The position numbers and the translations under genes were made by a program. From contig NZ_QJSD01000001.1 of NCBI RefSeq assembly GCF_003313245.1, positions 372,001-436,000 of the forward strand: 64,000 bases of DNA, written 5' to 3'. The DNA comes from Primorskyibacter marinus (lineage in GTDB: Bacteria > Pseudomonadota > Alphaproteobacteria > Rhodobacterales > Rhodobacteraceae). Positions within the stretch are counted from its first letter, which is position 1; each line of letters starts with the position of its first letter. Under the pieces are notes generated by a model. The model did no database searches and was not told the DNA's origin. It saw nothing but the letters and a program-made list of their open reading frames with translations. Of this stretch, positions 9,214 through 18,649 are shown in pieces.

Positions 9214-10146
9214 TCAATCCGGGATCAGCACGCAATCATCTTCGCGATGTTCCCAATCAATTTCCACCGTCGCATGCGCAATGCCGAACGTGGTGGACAG
9301 GCAGTGCTTGATCGCGGCTGTGGTCGCGGCCGGATCAGCGCCGTCTCTCAGGCGCACCTCCATCGTGGCGACGGGCTGCCCGGAGGTGATCGACCACACA
9401 TGCACATGCTGAACATCTTCGACACCCGGCACGTCGGCCACCAGCGTCTGCTGCATGTCCGACACGACGATATTGTTCGGCGCGCCCTCCATCAGCACAT
9501 TCATCGACGCCTTGAGCAACATCCACGCGCTGCGCAGCACAATCATCGACAGCAGCACCGACAGGATAGGATCAATCGGCGTCCAACCCGTCAGCCAGAT
9601 CGTGATCGCCGCCACAATTGCCGCAACCGAGCCCAGAAGGTCACCCAAGACATGCACCATCGCGCCGCGGATATTGACATGATCGCGGTCGCCGCGGCGG
9701 AGCATCCAATAGACGCCGATATTGACCACCAAGCCCAGCACCGCAATCACCAGCATTGGCCCTGCCAAAACCGGGCTGGGGGCTATCAGGCGCATCACCG
9801 CCTCCCACGCGATCCAGCCGACGAGCAAAATCAACGTCACCGCGTTGACGAACCCGGCCAGAATCTCAAACCGCATATAGCCGAACGTCCGGCGATCATC
9901 GCTCTTTCGGCGACCAAAGCGAAACCCTGCCCAGGCCAAAGCCAGCGCTGCCGCATCGGTCAGCATATGCCCGGCATCGGCGATCAGCGCCAGCGAGCCG
10001 GACAGCAGCCCACCGATCAGTTCCGCGAGCATGAAACAGAAGGTCAGCAGAAAGGCGACCAGCACCACCTTTTCGTTTTCCGAACGCACCTTGGGTGCAT
10101 GGTGGTGGCCACCCGAGGAATGATCGTGATTGTGATCGTGTGGCAT
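9214..10146 (-). CDS. Cation diffusion facilitator (Zn/Co/Cd efflux)
   Basis: A 310-residue CDF transporter that exchanges cytoplasmic Zn2+ or similar ions for protons across the inner membrane. It opens with a His-rich tail (DHNHDHSSGGHHH), then six membrane segments with the two HxxxD metal sites (HMLTDAAA in TM2 and HVLGDLLG in TM5) and the FGYMRFEI loop, and ends with the cytoplasmic ferredoxin-like domain (DVQHVHVW). The HD-HD site is the zinc type. I chose the ATG at 10146, directly before the His-rich tail, over a longer upstream frame lacking a ribosome site. It diverges from the catabolic locus. Confidence 0.9.
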   Translation of the reverse strand: MPHDHNHDHSSGGHHHAPKVRSENEKVVLVAFLLTFCFMLAELIGGLLSGSLALIADAGHMLTDAAALALAWAGFRFGRRKSDDRRTFGYMRFEILAGFVNAVTLILLVGWIAWEAVMRLIAPSPVLAGPMLVIAVLGLVVNIGVYWMLRRGDRDHVNIRGAMVHVLGDLLGSVAAIVAAITIWLTGWTPIDPILSVLLSMIVLRSAWMLLKASMNVLMEGAPNNIVVSDMQQTLVADVPGVEDVQHVHVWSITSGQPVATMEVRLRDGADPAATTAAIKHCLSTTFGIAHATVEIDWEHREDDCVLIPD

Positions 10147-10325
10147 ACTGGCTCTCTGAGACGGCCGCACCGGCAAGATGTACAATGGACATGCGGACAA
10201 ATCCCGCATTTGAAAGTAGCATTCGAATGAAGCGGATAAAACGCACGATTTGTGCAATTGTTCCCGCGTCCTAACAGCACGCGTTCATGGACATCTGTAA
10301 TGCGTCACGATTGACTCGGCAAGGA

Positions 10326-10343
10326 TAGTATACAATCATACGA
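10326..10343. promoter_or_regulatory. Predicted GntR operator, copy A
   Basis: TAGTATACAATCATACGA, a dyad of the form TNGTAT-N6-ATACGA, begins 40 bp before the start of the deacylase gene. It contains TAGTATACAA, matching the TNGTATACNA pattern known for FCD-type GntR regulators. The same 18-bp layout recurs at 18515 and 22019. The rest of the 219-bp space between the divergent genes shows nothing else clear. Confidence 0.75.
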
Positions 10344-10365
10344 AACTAATGAGAGGATCATTCGA

Positions 10366-11397
10366 TTGGCCGTACCGACCTTCAGCCGAATTAGCTGTCC
10401 GATCGACTTTGACAAGGATGGACGGCAGGCAGGATATGCACGCGCCCCGCTGTCACGCAACACAGCAGGATGGGGCGTGATCGAAATTCCGATAATCAGC
10501 ATCAAGAATGGCACGGGACCAACAATCCTGCTGACCGGCGGCGTGCATGGCGACGAATATGAGGGTCAGATTGCCATTTCCCGGCTGGCCCAGACATTGG
10601 ACCCCGGCGAGGTTCAGGGCCGCGTTATCATGCTGCCTTGCGTAAACGTCCCTGCGGCATTGGCGGACACGCGGCTTTCTCCGATAGACGGGTTTGACAT
10701 CAACCGGTGTTTTCCAGGCGATCCACGCGGCACATTCAGCCCGATGCTGGCGCATTTTCTGGACAGCGTCGTGCTCCCCTACGCCGATGTGTCCATTGAT
10801 ATGCACACCGCTGGCCACAGCTGCGATTCCGCCTTATCGACCAACATGCATCACTCGAAAGACGCGGAAATGCTGCACAAGACCCTGCGGGCAGCCGAAG
10901 CCTTTGGCGCGCCTTACAACGTGGTCTTCGCGGGCGTTGACGAGGGCGCGACCTTCACCTCCTGCGTCGAGGCGCGCGGGCTGGTGTCTTTGGGAACGGA
11001 ACTGGGCGGCTGGGGACGGGTCAGCATTGACGGCGTGCGGGTCGGCTCTTGCGGCATCCGAAATATCCTGAAACACTTCAATGTTCTGGAGGGCACTCCG
11101 AAGGCAAGGCATGAAGACGGAACCCCGGTCACGCGCCACATGATGGTGCGCGGTTCCGACGCCTATCTGACCGCACCACGCACAGGCATATTCGAGCCCA
11201 CACATTATCACGGTGCCACGGTGTCTGCGGGTCAGATTGCGGGGTATCTGCACTTTCCCGAAGACATCGACACACCCGCGCATATCCTGCACTACCCGCG
11301 TTCCGGCGTGATCTGGATGGGGGCAGGTCCGGGGCGCGTGACGCGCGGTGATCCCGTCGCCGTCCTTATGGAAGATTTCCGCGATGACTGGCCGTAA
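10366..11397 (+). CDS. Aspartoacylase/succinylglutamate desuccinylase-family zinc deacylase (DoeB-like)
   Basis: A 343-residue zinc-dependent amidohydrolase of the AstE/aspartoacylase family. Zinc-binding motifs are GGVHGDEYEG (His and Glu) and SIDMHTAGH (second His). Length and layout resemble DoeB, the N-acetyl-diaminobutyrate deacetylase of ectoine breakdown, but no doeA, doeC or doeD is next to it; the neighbours are sulfatases and an M81 protein. It probably removes an acyl group from an amino-acid-like compound in the cytoplasm. The start is a TTG at 10366, supported by GAGAGG at 10351-10356. It overlaps the next gene by 14 bp. Confidence 0.85.
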   Translation: MAVPTFSRISCPIDFDKDGRQAGYARAPLSRNTAGWGVIEIPIISIKNGTGPTILLTGGVHGDEYEGQIAISRLAQTLDPGEVQGRVIMLPCVNVPAALADTRLSPIDGFDINRCFPGDPRGTFSPMLAHFLDSVVLPYADVSIDMHTAGHSCDSALSTNMHHSKDAEMLHKTLRAAEAFGAPYNVVFAGVDEGATFTSCVEARGLVSLGTELGGWGRVSIDGVRVGSCGIRNILKHFNVLEGTPKARHEDGTPVTRHMMVRGSDAYLTAPRTGIFEPTHYHGATVSAGQIAGYLHFPEDIDTPAHILHYPRSGVIWMGAGPGRVTRGDPVAVLMEDFRDDWP

Positions 11398-12919
11398 AGC
11401 CGCCACCAAACCTGGCAGAACCGCAGCGCAACGCAGCGCAGCGCCGCGACCGAACATCCTGTACATCATGTCCGACCAGCATTCACGCCGCGTGGCCGGG
11501 TGCTATGGCGACCCGGTCGCCCAAACGCCCAACCTGGACCGGTTGGCCGCGCGCGGTATGCGGTTTGACAACGCCTACTGTCCGTCGCCGATCTGCGTGC
11601 CCAGCCGGATGTCGGCCTTTACCGGGCAATACCCGTATGAGCAGCGATGCTGGACGCTTCAGGACCATCTTGGCAGCGACCGCCCGACCTGGATGCATGC
11701 GCTTGGCGCGGCAGGATACCGGCCCACCCTGATCGGCCGCATGCATTCTGTCGGCCCCGACCAGATGCACGGGTTTTGCGAACGGCTGGGCGGAGACGCA
11801 GGGCCAAACTGGCCCGGTGTCCCGACGCAAGGCCTTGGCCCGCTGGCTTGGGCGCAGGGGCCGGGGGCCACCTCGTTGCAGCGGTCGGGTGCGGGGCGGT
11901 CTGGCTATCAGACGGTTGACGAGGAAACGGCCGCGCTCGCCTGTGACTGGCTTGGTGCCAAAGGCGGCGAGACCACGAAGACTCGCGATCCGTTCTGCCT
12001 GATGGTCGGGTTTCTGTTGCCACATTGCCCGTTTGTTGCCGACCCCAAGGATTACGCGGTCTTTGAGGGCAAGGTGCCGCCACCGTCACAGCCGACCCCC
12101 GATCCGGAACATCCCTGGCTGGCCAGATGGCGCAAGGATTGCGGCCTTGAAAAGACCAGTGTCGAGGATATGACCCGCGCCCGCGCCGCCTATTACGCGC
12201 TGGTCATGCGGATGGACCGGCTTATTGGCCAAGTGCTGGATGCGCTTGCGAAGGCAGGGCTGGATGACAACACATTGATTGTTTATTGCTCCGATCACGG
12301 GGAACAGATCGGCGAACACGGCCATTGGTGGAAAAACACCTTCTACGAGGACTCCGTCGCCATCCCGTTAATCCTGTCCTGGCCCGGTCGCGTTCCTGAA
12401 GGCACGCAACGCAGCCAAGTCACCAATCTGATGGATATTGGCGCGACGCTGATCGACGCCGCTGGCGCACCTGCCCTGCCCGCCTCGCACGGGCGCAGCC
12501 TGCTGCGGCTCTGCAAACAGCCCGTACCAAGATGGGACAACGTCACCTTCTCGGAATATGTCACCGATACAACCGCCAACTGGTGCGGGTCCGAACCGAC
12601 GCGCCAGCGGATGATCCGCAAAGGGCGTTACAAGCTGATCTATATCGATGGCTATGAACCGATGCTGTTCGATCTGGAAACCGACCCCCATGAGGCCGAC
12701 GATCTGGCGGATGTGCCAGAGCTTGCCGACATCCGCTCACAATTGACTGCCGAAGTGCTGGAGGACTGGGATCCGGTCAAGATCGCGCAAGAGGTCCGTA
12801 ACCGTGAGCGCGAGAAAGCGATCCTGCATGAATGGGCCAGCCGGACCCGGCCGGAACAACGCCATGTCAGGCCTCTTGATCCCGCCGAAAGCTGGCTGGA
12901 ACCGCCGGTCTCGAAATAA
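11384..12919 (+). CDS. Type I sulfatase-superfamily hydrolase (1 of 3)
   Basis: A 511-residue alkaline-phosphatase-superfamily enzyme. The Cys that would be converted to formylglycine is in CVPSR at about residue 71. Metal-site residues are visible in YIMSDQH near the N-terminus and CSDHGEQIGEHG in the middle. The D-Q pair in place of D-D, and no signal peptide, point to the cytoplasmic choline-sulfatase/phosphonate-monoester-hydrolase side of the superfamily rather than exported polysaccharide sulfatases. It should cleave a sulfate, phosphonate or phosphodiester bond of an imported molecule. The ATG at 11384 overlaps the deacylase stop by 14 bp. No formylglycine-generating enzyme is in the window. 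Confidence 0.9.
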   Translation: MTGRKAATKPGRTAAQRSAAPRPNILYIMSDQHSRRVAGCYGDPVAQTPNLDRLAARGMRFDNAYCPSPICVPSRMSAFTGQYPYEQRCWTLQDHLGSDRPTWMHALGAAGYRPTLIGRMHSVGPDQMHGFCERLGGDAGPNWPGVPTQGLGPLAWAQGPGATSLQRSGAGRSGYQTVDEETAALACDWLGAKGGETTKTRDPFCLMVGFLLPHCPFVADPKDYAVFEGKVPPPSQPTPDPEHPWLARWRKDCGLEKTSVEDMTRARAAYYALVMRMDRLIGQVLDALAKAGLDDNTLIVYCSDHGEQIGEHGHWWKNTFYEDSVAIPLILSWPGRVPEGTQRSQVTNLMDIGATLIDAAGAPALPASHGRSLLRLCKQPVPRWDNVTFSEYVTDTTANWCGSEPTRQRMIRKGRYKLIYIDGYEPMLFDLETDPHEADDLADVPELADIRSQLTAEVLEDWDPVKIAQEVRNREREKAILHEWASRTRPEQRHVRPLDPAESWLEPPVSK

Positions 12920-12937
12920 CTGCTGAAAGGGTTGCCG

Positions 12938-14425
12938 ATGAAACGTATTCTGATCGTCGCCCTTCAGCAGGAGGTATCCAGCTTCAACCCGGTTCGCAGC
13001 ACCCGCGCCGATTTCCAAGAGCATCCGGGCCAGGATATGCGGCAGGCCTTTGCAGGCACCGACACCTATGCCGGAGGCGCGCTGGAAGTGCTGGAACGTG
13101 CGGCCGATGTCACGCCGATTTGCGTCTACTCCGCCACCGCGTGCAGCGCCGGGACATTGCAGCATGAGGATTTTCTTGCTTTGAAAGCGACGCTGCTTGA
13201 CGCCGTGCGTGAACACATGGCCGACGGCATCGACGGTATTCTGTTCCTGCTGCACGGCGCGATGGCCACAACGGCAGAGACCGACCCCGAGGGCGATATT
13301 CTGGAAACCGTCCGCGCGCTTGTCGGCCCAAAGCCCGCCTTTACCATGTCATTGGATCTGCACGGCATTCTGACCGCGCGGATGATCGCCGCCTGCCCCG
13401 CATTCGAGACATTGCGCACCTATCCGCATGTGGATTTCGCCGATACGGGTGCGCGGGCGGCGCGGTTGATGCTGCGTCTGCTGCGCGAGGATCTGTGCCC
13501 TGTCGTGGCACGGCTGCGCATTCCGATGCTGGTGCGCGGCGACGAATGCATCACCGAGACCGGCATATACGGTCAATACATGGCCCGCGCGATGGCGCGC
13601 GCCGCCTCCGACGGGCTGCTTGCGGCCACCGTGATGATCGGCAATCCTTTCACCGATGTGCCAGAACTGTGCTGTCAGGTTCTGGCCATCAGCGATGGCG
13701 ATGCCCAGAAAGCCGAGACTGCGGTGCGCGACATTGCCGACGGGTTCTTCGATCACCGTGCCACCATGCAGGCCGATCTTGTCTCGCTGAATGACGCGAT
13801 TGGGTTGGCCCGAGACGGGCGATTTCCGCTGATATTGAAGGACGCCGCAGACGCGCCCAGTTCCGGCGCATCGGGCGACAGCGCAGAACTGATCCATGCG
13901 CTGCTTGACGCCGATGTGACCGCTACGATCCTCGCCCCCATTGTCGATGCGCCCACGGTGGCGCGGGCATTCGAGCTGGGCGTCGGTGTCACCGCCTGTT
14001 TCCATCTTGGCGGAAGCGGCGACAGACGGTTCACGCCGGTCAAGGTGAAGGCGAAAGTCGCGATGCTTTCGGACGGTCACTACCGAATGGAGACTTGGGG
14101 TACTTGGGACAGTGCAGGCCCCTGCGCCAAACTGCGCAGTGGCAATCTGACCGTGATCGCTTCGACCCGGCCGGTGCAACTATTTGATCGGTCTCTGTTT
14201 CTTGGTCATGGCGAAGATCCGCGTGGATTTGACATCACGGTGGTAAAGTCCCCGCATTGCCAGCACCGCTATTTCGACGCCTGGGCCGATACGGTTGTGT
14301 CCGTGGATGCGCAAGGTGCGACATCTGCCCGGATCGAGACGCTGGGCCACAGGCTGTGCCAACGGCCGATATATCCGCTCGATCCGATCACAACATTTAC
14401 ACCGCAGATCGAGATTTTCAGCTGA
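12938..14425 (+). CDS. M81-family (MlrC-like) metallopeptidase-type protein
   Basis: A 495-residue MlrC-type protein (Pfam MlrC N- and C-terminal domains). Visible are QQEVSSFNP at the N-terminus, FLLHGAMAT, SLDLHGILT and YPHVDFADTG in the N-domain, and KDAADAPSSGASGDS at the start of the C-domain. The founding member opens linear peptides in microcystin breakdown, but most relatives have no proven substrate and often sit beside dipeptide ABC importers, as here. It probably acts on an imported amide or peptide-like intermediate in the cytoplasm. The ATG at 12938 sits 7 bp after GAAAGG. It ends 8 bp inside the convergent DUF1801 gene. Confidence 0.87.
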   Translation: MKRILIVALQQEVSSFNPVRSTRADFQEHPGQDMRQAFAGTDTYAGGALEVLERAADVTPICVYSATACSAGTLQHEDFLALKATLLDAVREHMADGIDGILFLLHGAMATTAETDPEGDILETVRALVGPKPAFTMSLDLHGILTARMIAACPAFETLRTYPHVDFADTGARAARLMLRLLREDLCPVVARLRIPMLVRGDECITETGIYGQYMARAMARAASDGLLAATVMIGNPFTDVPELCCQVLAISDGDAQKAETAVRDIADGFFDHRATMQADLVSLNDAIGLARDGRFPLILKDAADAPSSGASGDSAELIHALLDADVTATILAPIVDAPTVARAFELGVGVTACFHLGGSGDRRFTPVKVKAKVAMLSDGHYRMETWGTWDSAGPCAKLRSGNLTVIASTRPVQLFDRSLFLGHGEDPRGFDITVVKSPHCQHRYFDAWADTVVSVDAQGATSARIETLGHRLCQRPIYPLDPITTFTPQIEIFS

Positions 14426-14840
14426 CCCGTTTGCGCAGGTGATAGGTCAGCGCGCTGGCAATGAACATCCGCAACCTGTCCTCTTGCAGCGGCTCCCCGG
14501 TGTCGAGAAGAATGGCGCGATTGCCCTCATACCGGAACGCATCGGGCAGGATGGCGCGGAAATCCGAAATCAGTGTCGTTTGGCAATGGGTATAAAGCGC
14601 CACCCCGCCCGTTTTCGGCACCCCCAGCCGGATGGTGGAACCGGACTTGCTCTGTTCTGTAAGATAGGCAGGCTGGCCCCATTTCAGCACTTCCTGCAAT
14701 GCCCCCACGCCCGGCGTCTGGGTCGCCGTTTCCAATATCAGCCGACGCAAACCCAGAAGATGCGGGCGCGCCGGTTCTGGAAACGCAGCGAATGCGGCGG
14801 CGACGGACGGGGTCTGAAAGGCGGGCTCGGCATTGGTCAT
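14418..14840 (-). CDS. DUF1801 domain protein
   Basis: A 140-residue protein with the DUF1801/YdhG fold pattern: early RPHLLGLRRLI helix, EVLKWGQPAYLT and the later SGSTIRLG and ILLDTG strands. The function of the family is not known. It converges on and overlaps the 3' end of the M81 gene by 8 bp and lies 97 bp upstream of the permease stop, on the same strand as the permeases. It may be a bystander rather than part of the catabolic locus. Confidence 0.85.
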   Translation of the reverse strand: MTNAEPAFQTPSVAAAFAAFPEPARPHLLGLRRLILETATQTPGVGALQEVLKWGQPAYLTEQSKSGSTIRLGVPKTGGVALYTHCQTTLISDFRAILPDAFRYEGNRAILLDTGEPLQEDRLRMFIASALTYHLRKRVS

Positions 14841-14936
14841 GTGGCAAGGCTATGGCGCGCGCGGCGGCCTGTCAAAGCCGCATCAGTTCTCGTCGTCTTG
14901 CGGCCCGCGCACATATCCATCGCCATCATGGCTATA

Positions 14937-15824
14937 TCAAAGGTTGCGCAAGCGCGGGTCCAGCGTATCGCGCAGCCCGTCGCCAATGATATTCAACCCC
15001 AGCACCGTCATCGCGATGGCAATGCCGGGCATCAACGCAACCCAGGGCGCTTCCTGAATATAGGACCGCCCCTCGGCGATGATGTTCCCAAGGCTCGGCG
15101 TCGGCGGCGGCGGACCGACGCCCATGAAGCTCAGCACCGCTTCGGCCAGGATCGAGACCGAAAAGACAAAGGTCAACTGCACGATCAGCGGTGGCAGCGC
15201 GTTGGGCAATATGTGTTTCAACACGATCCGCGCATGGCTGGCCCCGCAGGCTTTTGCTGCCTCGACATAAGGCATTTCGCGCAACACCAGCACGGACCCA
15301 CGCACGATCCGGGCGGTGCGCGGCGTGAAGGTGATGGTCAGCGCAAGCGCCGCGTTGGTCACGGACGGCCCCAGAACCGCCGCCAAGGCAATCGCCAGAA
15401 GGATACCCGGAAAGGCCATCAACCCGTCCATCACCCGCATGACCGGGCCATCAAGCCACCTGACATAGCCGGTGAGCGTCCCGACGATGACCCCCAGAAC
15501 GCCAGTGGCGACAACCACAAGCAGCCCGACCAGCAACGACAGCCGCGTGCCATGAATCACCCGGCTGAGGATGTCGCGCCCGAAAGCGTCGGTGCCAAAG
15601 ATATTCACCGCGTCAGGCGCGCTCAGCAAGGCGCGGAAGTTGTTCTTGTTGGGATCGAACGGGGCGATGAGATCGGCGAATATCGCCAGAAGCACGATGA
15701 ACCCGAACAGCGCCCCGCCCACCTGGATGGATCGGTGCCGAGCGGCCGTGCCAAGGCCTTGCTTCAGATGCGCCACCCACGCGCGGCTTGCGCTTATGTC
15801 GGGAACAGTGGCCTCAACGGTCAT
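14937..15824 (-). CDS. Dipeptide/oligopeptide-type ABC importer, permease 2 (DppC-like)
   Basis: A 295-residue inner-membrane permease with about six membrane segments. The N-terminal region has the DppC/OppC pattern (FADLIAPFDPNK, then NIFGTDAFGRDILSRVIHGTRLSL), and the EAA loop is EAAKACGASHARIVLKHILPN. It pairs with the DppB-like permease to form the channel of the importer. The ATG at 15824 is used; an in-frame GTG lies at 15833. Either start overlaps the end of the upstream permease gene, so the two are translationally coupled. Confidence 0.92.
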   Translation of the reverse strand: MTVEATVPDISASRAWVAHLKQGLGTAARHRSIQVGGALFGFIVLLAIFADLIAPFDPNKNNFRALLSAPDAVNIFGTDAFGRDILSRVIHGTRLSLLVGLLVVVATGVLGVIVGTLTGYVRWLDGPVMRVMDGLMAFPGILLAIALAAVLGPSVTNAALALTITFTPRTARIVRGSVLVLREMPYVEAAKACGASHARIVLKHILPNALPPLIVQLTFVFSVSILAEAVLSFMGVGPPPPTPSLGNIIAEGRSYIQEAPWVALMPGIAIAMTVLGLNIIGDGLRDTLDPRLRNL

Positions 15825-16761
15825 TGCGGACACGCGGATCGACGATGGTGTAGAGTATATCCACCGCTATGTTGACGAAAACAAAGATGCCCGCCGTCAT
15901 CAGCAGCCCGCCTTGCACAATCGGGTAGTCGCGGTTCTGGATCGCACCGATGATCAGCCGCCCGACGCCGGGCAGCGAATAGACCACCTCGATCACGACG
16001 GTGCCGCCAAGCAGCAGCCCTGTCATGATCCCCACCAGCGTGATCACCGGGATCAGCGCATTGCGCAGCGCATGCTTGAACAGCACGAGGCCACGCGGCA
16101 ATCCCTTGGCCTTGGCGGTGCGGATATAATCCTGGCCCATTTGCTCCAGCATGCTGGACCGGACCATGCGCGCGATCACCCCCATCTGGGTGAAGGCCAG
16201 CGTGCAGGCCGGCAGGGTCATGCTGCGCAGCCAGCCAAGCGGGCTTTCGGTGAACGGCGTGTAGCCGCCGGTGGGAAACCAGCCCATGCCGACCGCGAAG
16301 AAGAAAATCAGCACCAGACCGAACCAGAAATCCGGCAATGACAGGCCCAGCAGCGCCCCGGTCATGGTGACCTGATCAATCCAGTTGTTGTGGTTTGTCG
16401 CCGCCAGCACGCCCAGCAGAACCCCGAAAATGACGGCCAGCACAAGCGACATGAAGGCCAGCGACAGCGTGACCGGCAGGCGTTCGAACACCGCGTCCAC
16501 AACCGAGCGGTGCAACAGGTAACTTTGGCCCAGATCGCCCTGCAACAGGTTCCCGTACCAGCGAAACGCCTGAATATGGATAGGCTGATCAAGCTGGAGG
16601 CGTTGGCGTATCGCCTCCAGCTCGGCTGCCGTGGCGTCCGGACCGGCGATCTGGGAGGCGACATCGCCGGGCACAAGCCACATCAGAAGAAAGGTCACTA
16701 GCGACACCACGAAAAGCACCGGGATCGCCGAAAGCACGCGGGAGAGGATGTATCTCGTCAC
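15814..16761 (-). CDS. Dipeptide/oligopeptide-type ABC importer, permease 1 (DppB-like)
   Basis: A 315-residue permease with about six membrane segments, starting TRYILSRVLSAIPVLF as DppB proteins do, with the long periplasmic loop after TM1 and the EAA motif in RTAKAKGLPRGLVLFKHALRN. The GTG at 16761 is preferred: AGGAG lies 9 bp before it, whereas the ATG at 16770 directly abuts AGGAG, too close for initiation. It follows the binding-protein gene by 108 bp on the same strand. Confidence 0.92.
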   Translation of the reverse strand: MTRYILSRVLSAIPVLFVVSLVTFLLMWLVPGDVASQIAGPDATAAELEAIRQRLQLDQPIHIQAFRWYGNLLQGDLGQSYLLHRSVVDAVFERLPVTLSLAFMSLVLAVIFGVLLGVLAATNHNNWIDQVTMTGALLGLSLPDFWFGLVLIFFFAVGMGWFPTGGYTPFTESPLGWLRSMTLPACTLAFTQMGVIARMVRSSMLEQMGQDYIRTAKAKGLPRGLVLFKHALRNALIPVITLVGIMTGLLLGGTVVIEVVYSLPGVGRLIIGAIQNRDYPIVQGGLLMTAGIFVFVNIAVDILYTIVDPRVRNDR

Positions 16762-16869
16762 TAAAGGCATCTCCTGGGCCTATTCCGGTCCCCGTCCCGC
16801 CACGCGCTTGTCGGTCCGGGGGCTTTCAACGCCGGCCAGTCGTTCCGGCAGGCGTATGATCTTATACGT

Positions 16870-18441
16870 TCAGTCTTCCAGCCAGATGTCGTTCAGACGC
16901 GGCGCGCGAAACGGCTTGAACCCTTTCAGCCGGGCAGAGCCCGCCTGCATCCGCCCGACATCGCCGATCTTGATCTGCGGAACCAGATCGTAAATCGCGG
17001 TCTGGATTTCGGCAAAGGCTTTCTGCCGGTCCTCTACCGTCTTGCCGGTGATCAGGCGGTTATAGCTTTCTTCGAACACATCCGCCGTGCCGCGCATATG
17101 GGTCTGGTCGCCCCGCATCTTGGCGGCAATGCCATATGGTCCCAGGAACGGCTCCAGCCCCTGCATCAGCGTCCAGCCGTTCCAGCCTTCGTCTGTCAGG
17201 CGGATCTTCAGCACAGTCGCCCAGTCCAGCTGTTTGACCACGGCGTTGATGCCGATAGGTTTCAGTTGCTCTGCCAGCACGACCGCGGCGCGGCTGTGTT
17301 CGGCATAGTTTGGATCGGTGAGGATCAGGAACTCTTCGCCGTCATAATCCGACTTCGCCAGAAATTCCTTGGCCTTGTCGATATGCGCGCCTTCGTAGAT
17401 CTCCTTGCCGATGTCCCCGGCATTGTAGGTCCGGCCCGGATATTGCCAGCCATGATTGAGGTCATAAAAGCCTTCGGTGGCGATCGCCATCACCTCTTCC
17501 GGCTCTATCGCATACAGCACCGCGCGGCGGAAATTCACATCATCCGTCGGCGGCAGGTTCCAGTTCATGATGAAGGTCAGGAAGGCCCATTGCCGCGCCT
17601 CGTAGACGTTCAGGCTGTCATCGGAACTCATCCGCTTGGCGGCGGGCACCGGGATCTGGTCGGCCCATTGCACCTCTCCGGCTTCAAGCGCCGCGATACG
17701 CGCGCCGGCCTCGGGGATGATCCGGAAAACGGCGCTGTCCAGATAGGCGGTTTTCTTGCCGCCAAAGCCAGTGGGGCCGTCGAAATCCTCGTTCGGGACG
17801 TAATCGGCAAACTTTTCCAGCGTCACATGATCGTCGGGGACAAATTCCACGAACTTGAAGGGGCCGGTGCCGATGATCTCGATCTCATTGGCGGGTTTTG
17901 CGGCCTCTTCGGCGGGGATGATGACGGCAGGTGCCCGAGGCGACGAGAACCCCTCGATAAAGGTGGGTGTCGCCTCTGACATATGGAACGTCACCTCGTA
18001 ATCGCCGGTGATCTCAATCTCTTCGACCTTGTCCAGCATGCCGCGCGTGGCCCCGACCTCGCGGTAGCGTTCAAGCGAGGCCTTGACGTCCTCGGCCGTC
18101 ATTTCCTTGCCGTTATGGAACAGAACCCCCTGTCGCAGCGGAAAGACATAGGTCAGCAGATCATCGGATGGCTCGATGCTCTTGGCCAGCATCGGGATCG
18201 GGTTGACGTTTTCATCAATGGCGACCAGCGGCTCATAAATGTTCATGTTGATGTTGCGCGCCGTTTCCGACGAAGAGGTCATGGCGTCAAGACTGGGCGG
18301 GTTTGCGCTTTGCGCCAAGACAAGCTTGCCGCCTTCAACCTGCCCCACGACCGGAGAGGCCGCAATGCCCAGCACCAAAGCGGGAATTGCCAGCGCCTTG
18401 CGCAGCCTGGCCTTGTTGGTGATCCGTTTCTGTTTACGCAT
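16870..18441 (-). CDS. Peptide-type ABC importer substrate-binding protein (SBP family 5)
   Basis: A 523-residue periplasmic binding protein of the DppA/OppA class. A signal peptide runs from the Lys/Arg-rich start through LAIPALVLGIAASPVVG. The mature protein has LVLAQSANPPSLDAM, YEPLVAIDE and the LRQGVLFHNGKEMTAEDV segment typical of the family. It captures the substrate and so defines the specificity of the importer, but the ligand cannot be read from the sequence. The ATG at 18441 follows GGGGAGAAAGCT; a longer in-frame start at 18483 lacks a ribosome site. Operator copy B is 74 bp upstream. Confidence 0.92.
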   Translation of the reverse strand: MRKQKRITNKARLRKALAIPALVLGIAASPVVGQVEGGKLVLAQSANPPSLDAMTSSSETARNINMNIYEPLVAIDENVNPIPMLAKSIEPSDDLLTYVFPLRQGVLFHNGKEMTAEDVKASLERYREVGATRGMLDKVEEIEITGDYEVTFHMSEATPTFIEGFSSPRAPAVIIPAEEAAKPANEIEIIGTGPFKFVEFVPDDHVTLEKFADYVPNEDFDGPTGFGGKKTAYLDSAVFRIIPEAGARIAALEAGEVQWADQIPVPAAKRMSSDDSLNVYEARQWAFLTFIMNWNLPPTDDVNFRRAVLYAIEPEEVMAIATEGFYDLNHGWQYPGRTYNAGDIGKEIYEGAHIDKAKEFLAKSDYDGEEFLILTDPNYAEHSRAAVVLAEQLKPIGINAVVKQLDWATVLKIRLTDEGWNGWTLMQGLEPFLGPYGIAAKMRGDQTHMRGTADVFEESYNRLITGKTVEDRQKAFAEIQTAIYDLVPQIKIGDVGRMQAGSARLKGFKPFRAPRLNDIWLED

Positions 18442-18514
18442 AGCTTTCTCCCCTGATTGAACACGGCTCAGCCCGATCAGCATGCAACGTAAAAATGCAG
18501 CGGCCCTTGTTTTT

Positions 18515-18532
18515 TCGTATTATCGTATACGA
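18515..18532. promoter_or_regulatory. Predicted GntR operator, copy B (autoregulatory)
   Basis: TCGTATTATCGTATACGA. The outer hexamers TCGTAT and ATACGA form a perfect dyad, and a perfect 12-bp palindrome ATCGTATACGAT spans 18522-18533. It lies between the divergent binding-protein and GntR genes, so it can control both the importer operon and the regulator itself. Confidence 0.8.
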
Positions 18533-18649
18533 TGAAAGGCTTGATGCAATCCATATTTGAGAATAGATTTCAATTGCGCGCATGTCATGGCAAGACGCGG
18601 CCCGAGGCTGGCCCCGAACCATGTGCAGACCGACAAGGATCAAGATAAG

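Noticed and set aside
10366-11397. Assignment of the deacylase as DoeB of ectoine breakdown
   Set aside because: No doeA, doeC, doeD or ectoine transporter gene is nearby and the neighbourhood points to another substrate; only family-level naming is supported.
14295-15875. 526-codon plus-strand frame opposite the importer permeases
   Set aside because: It is antisense to well-supported DppC/DppB genes; its protein is rich in Arg/Gln/His/Pro, typical of a shadow frame in high-GC DNA.
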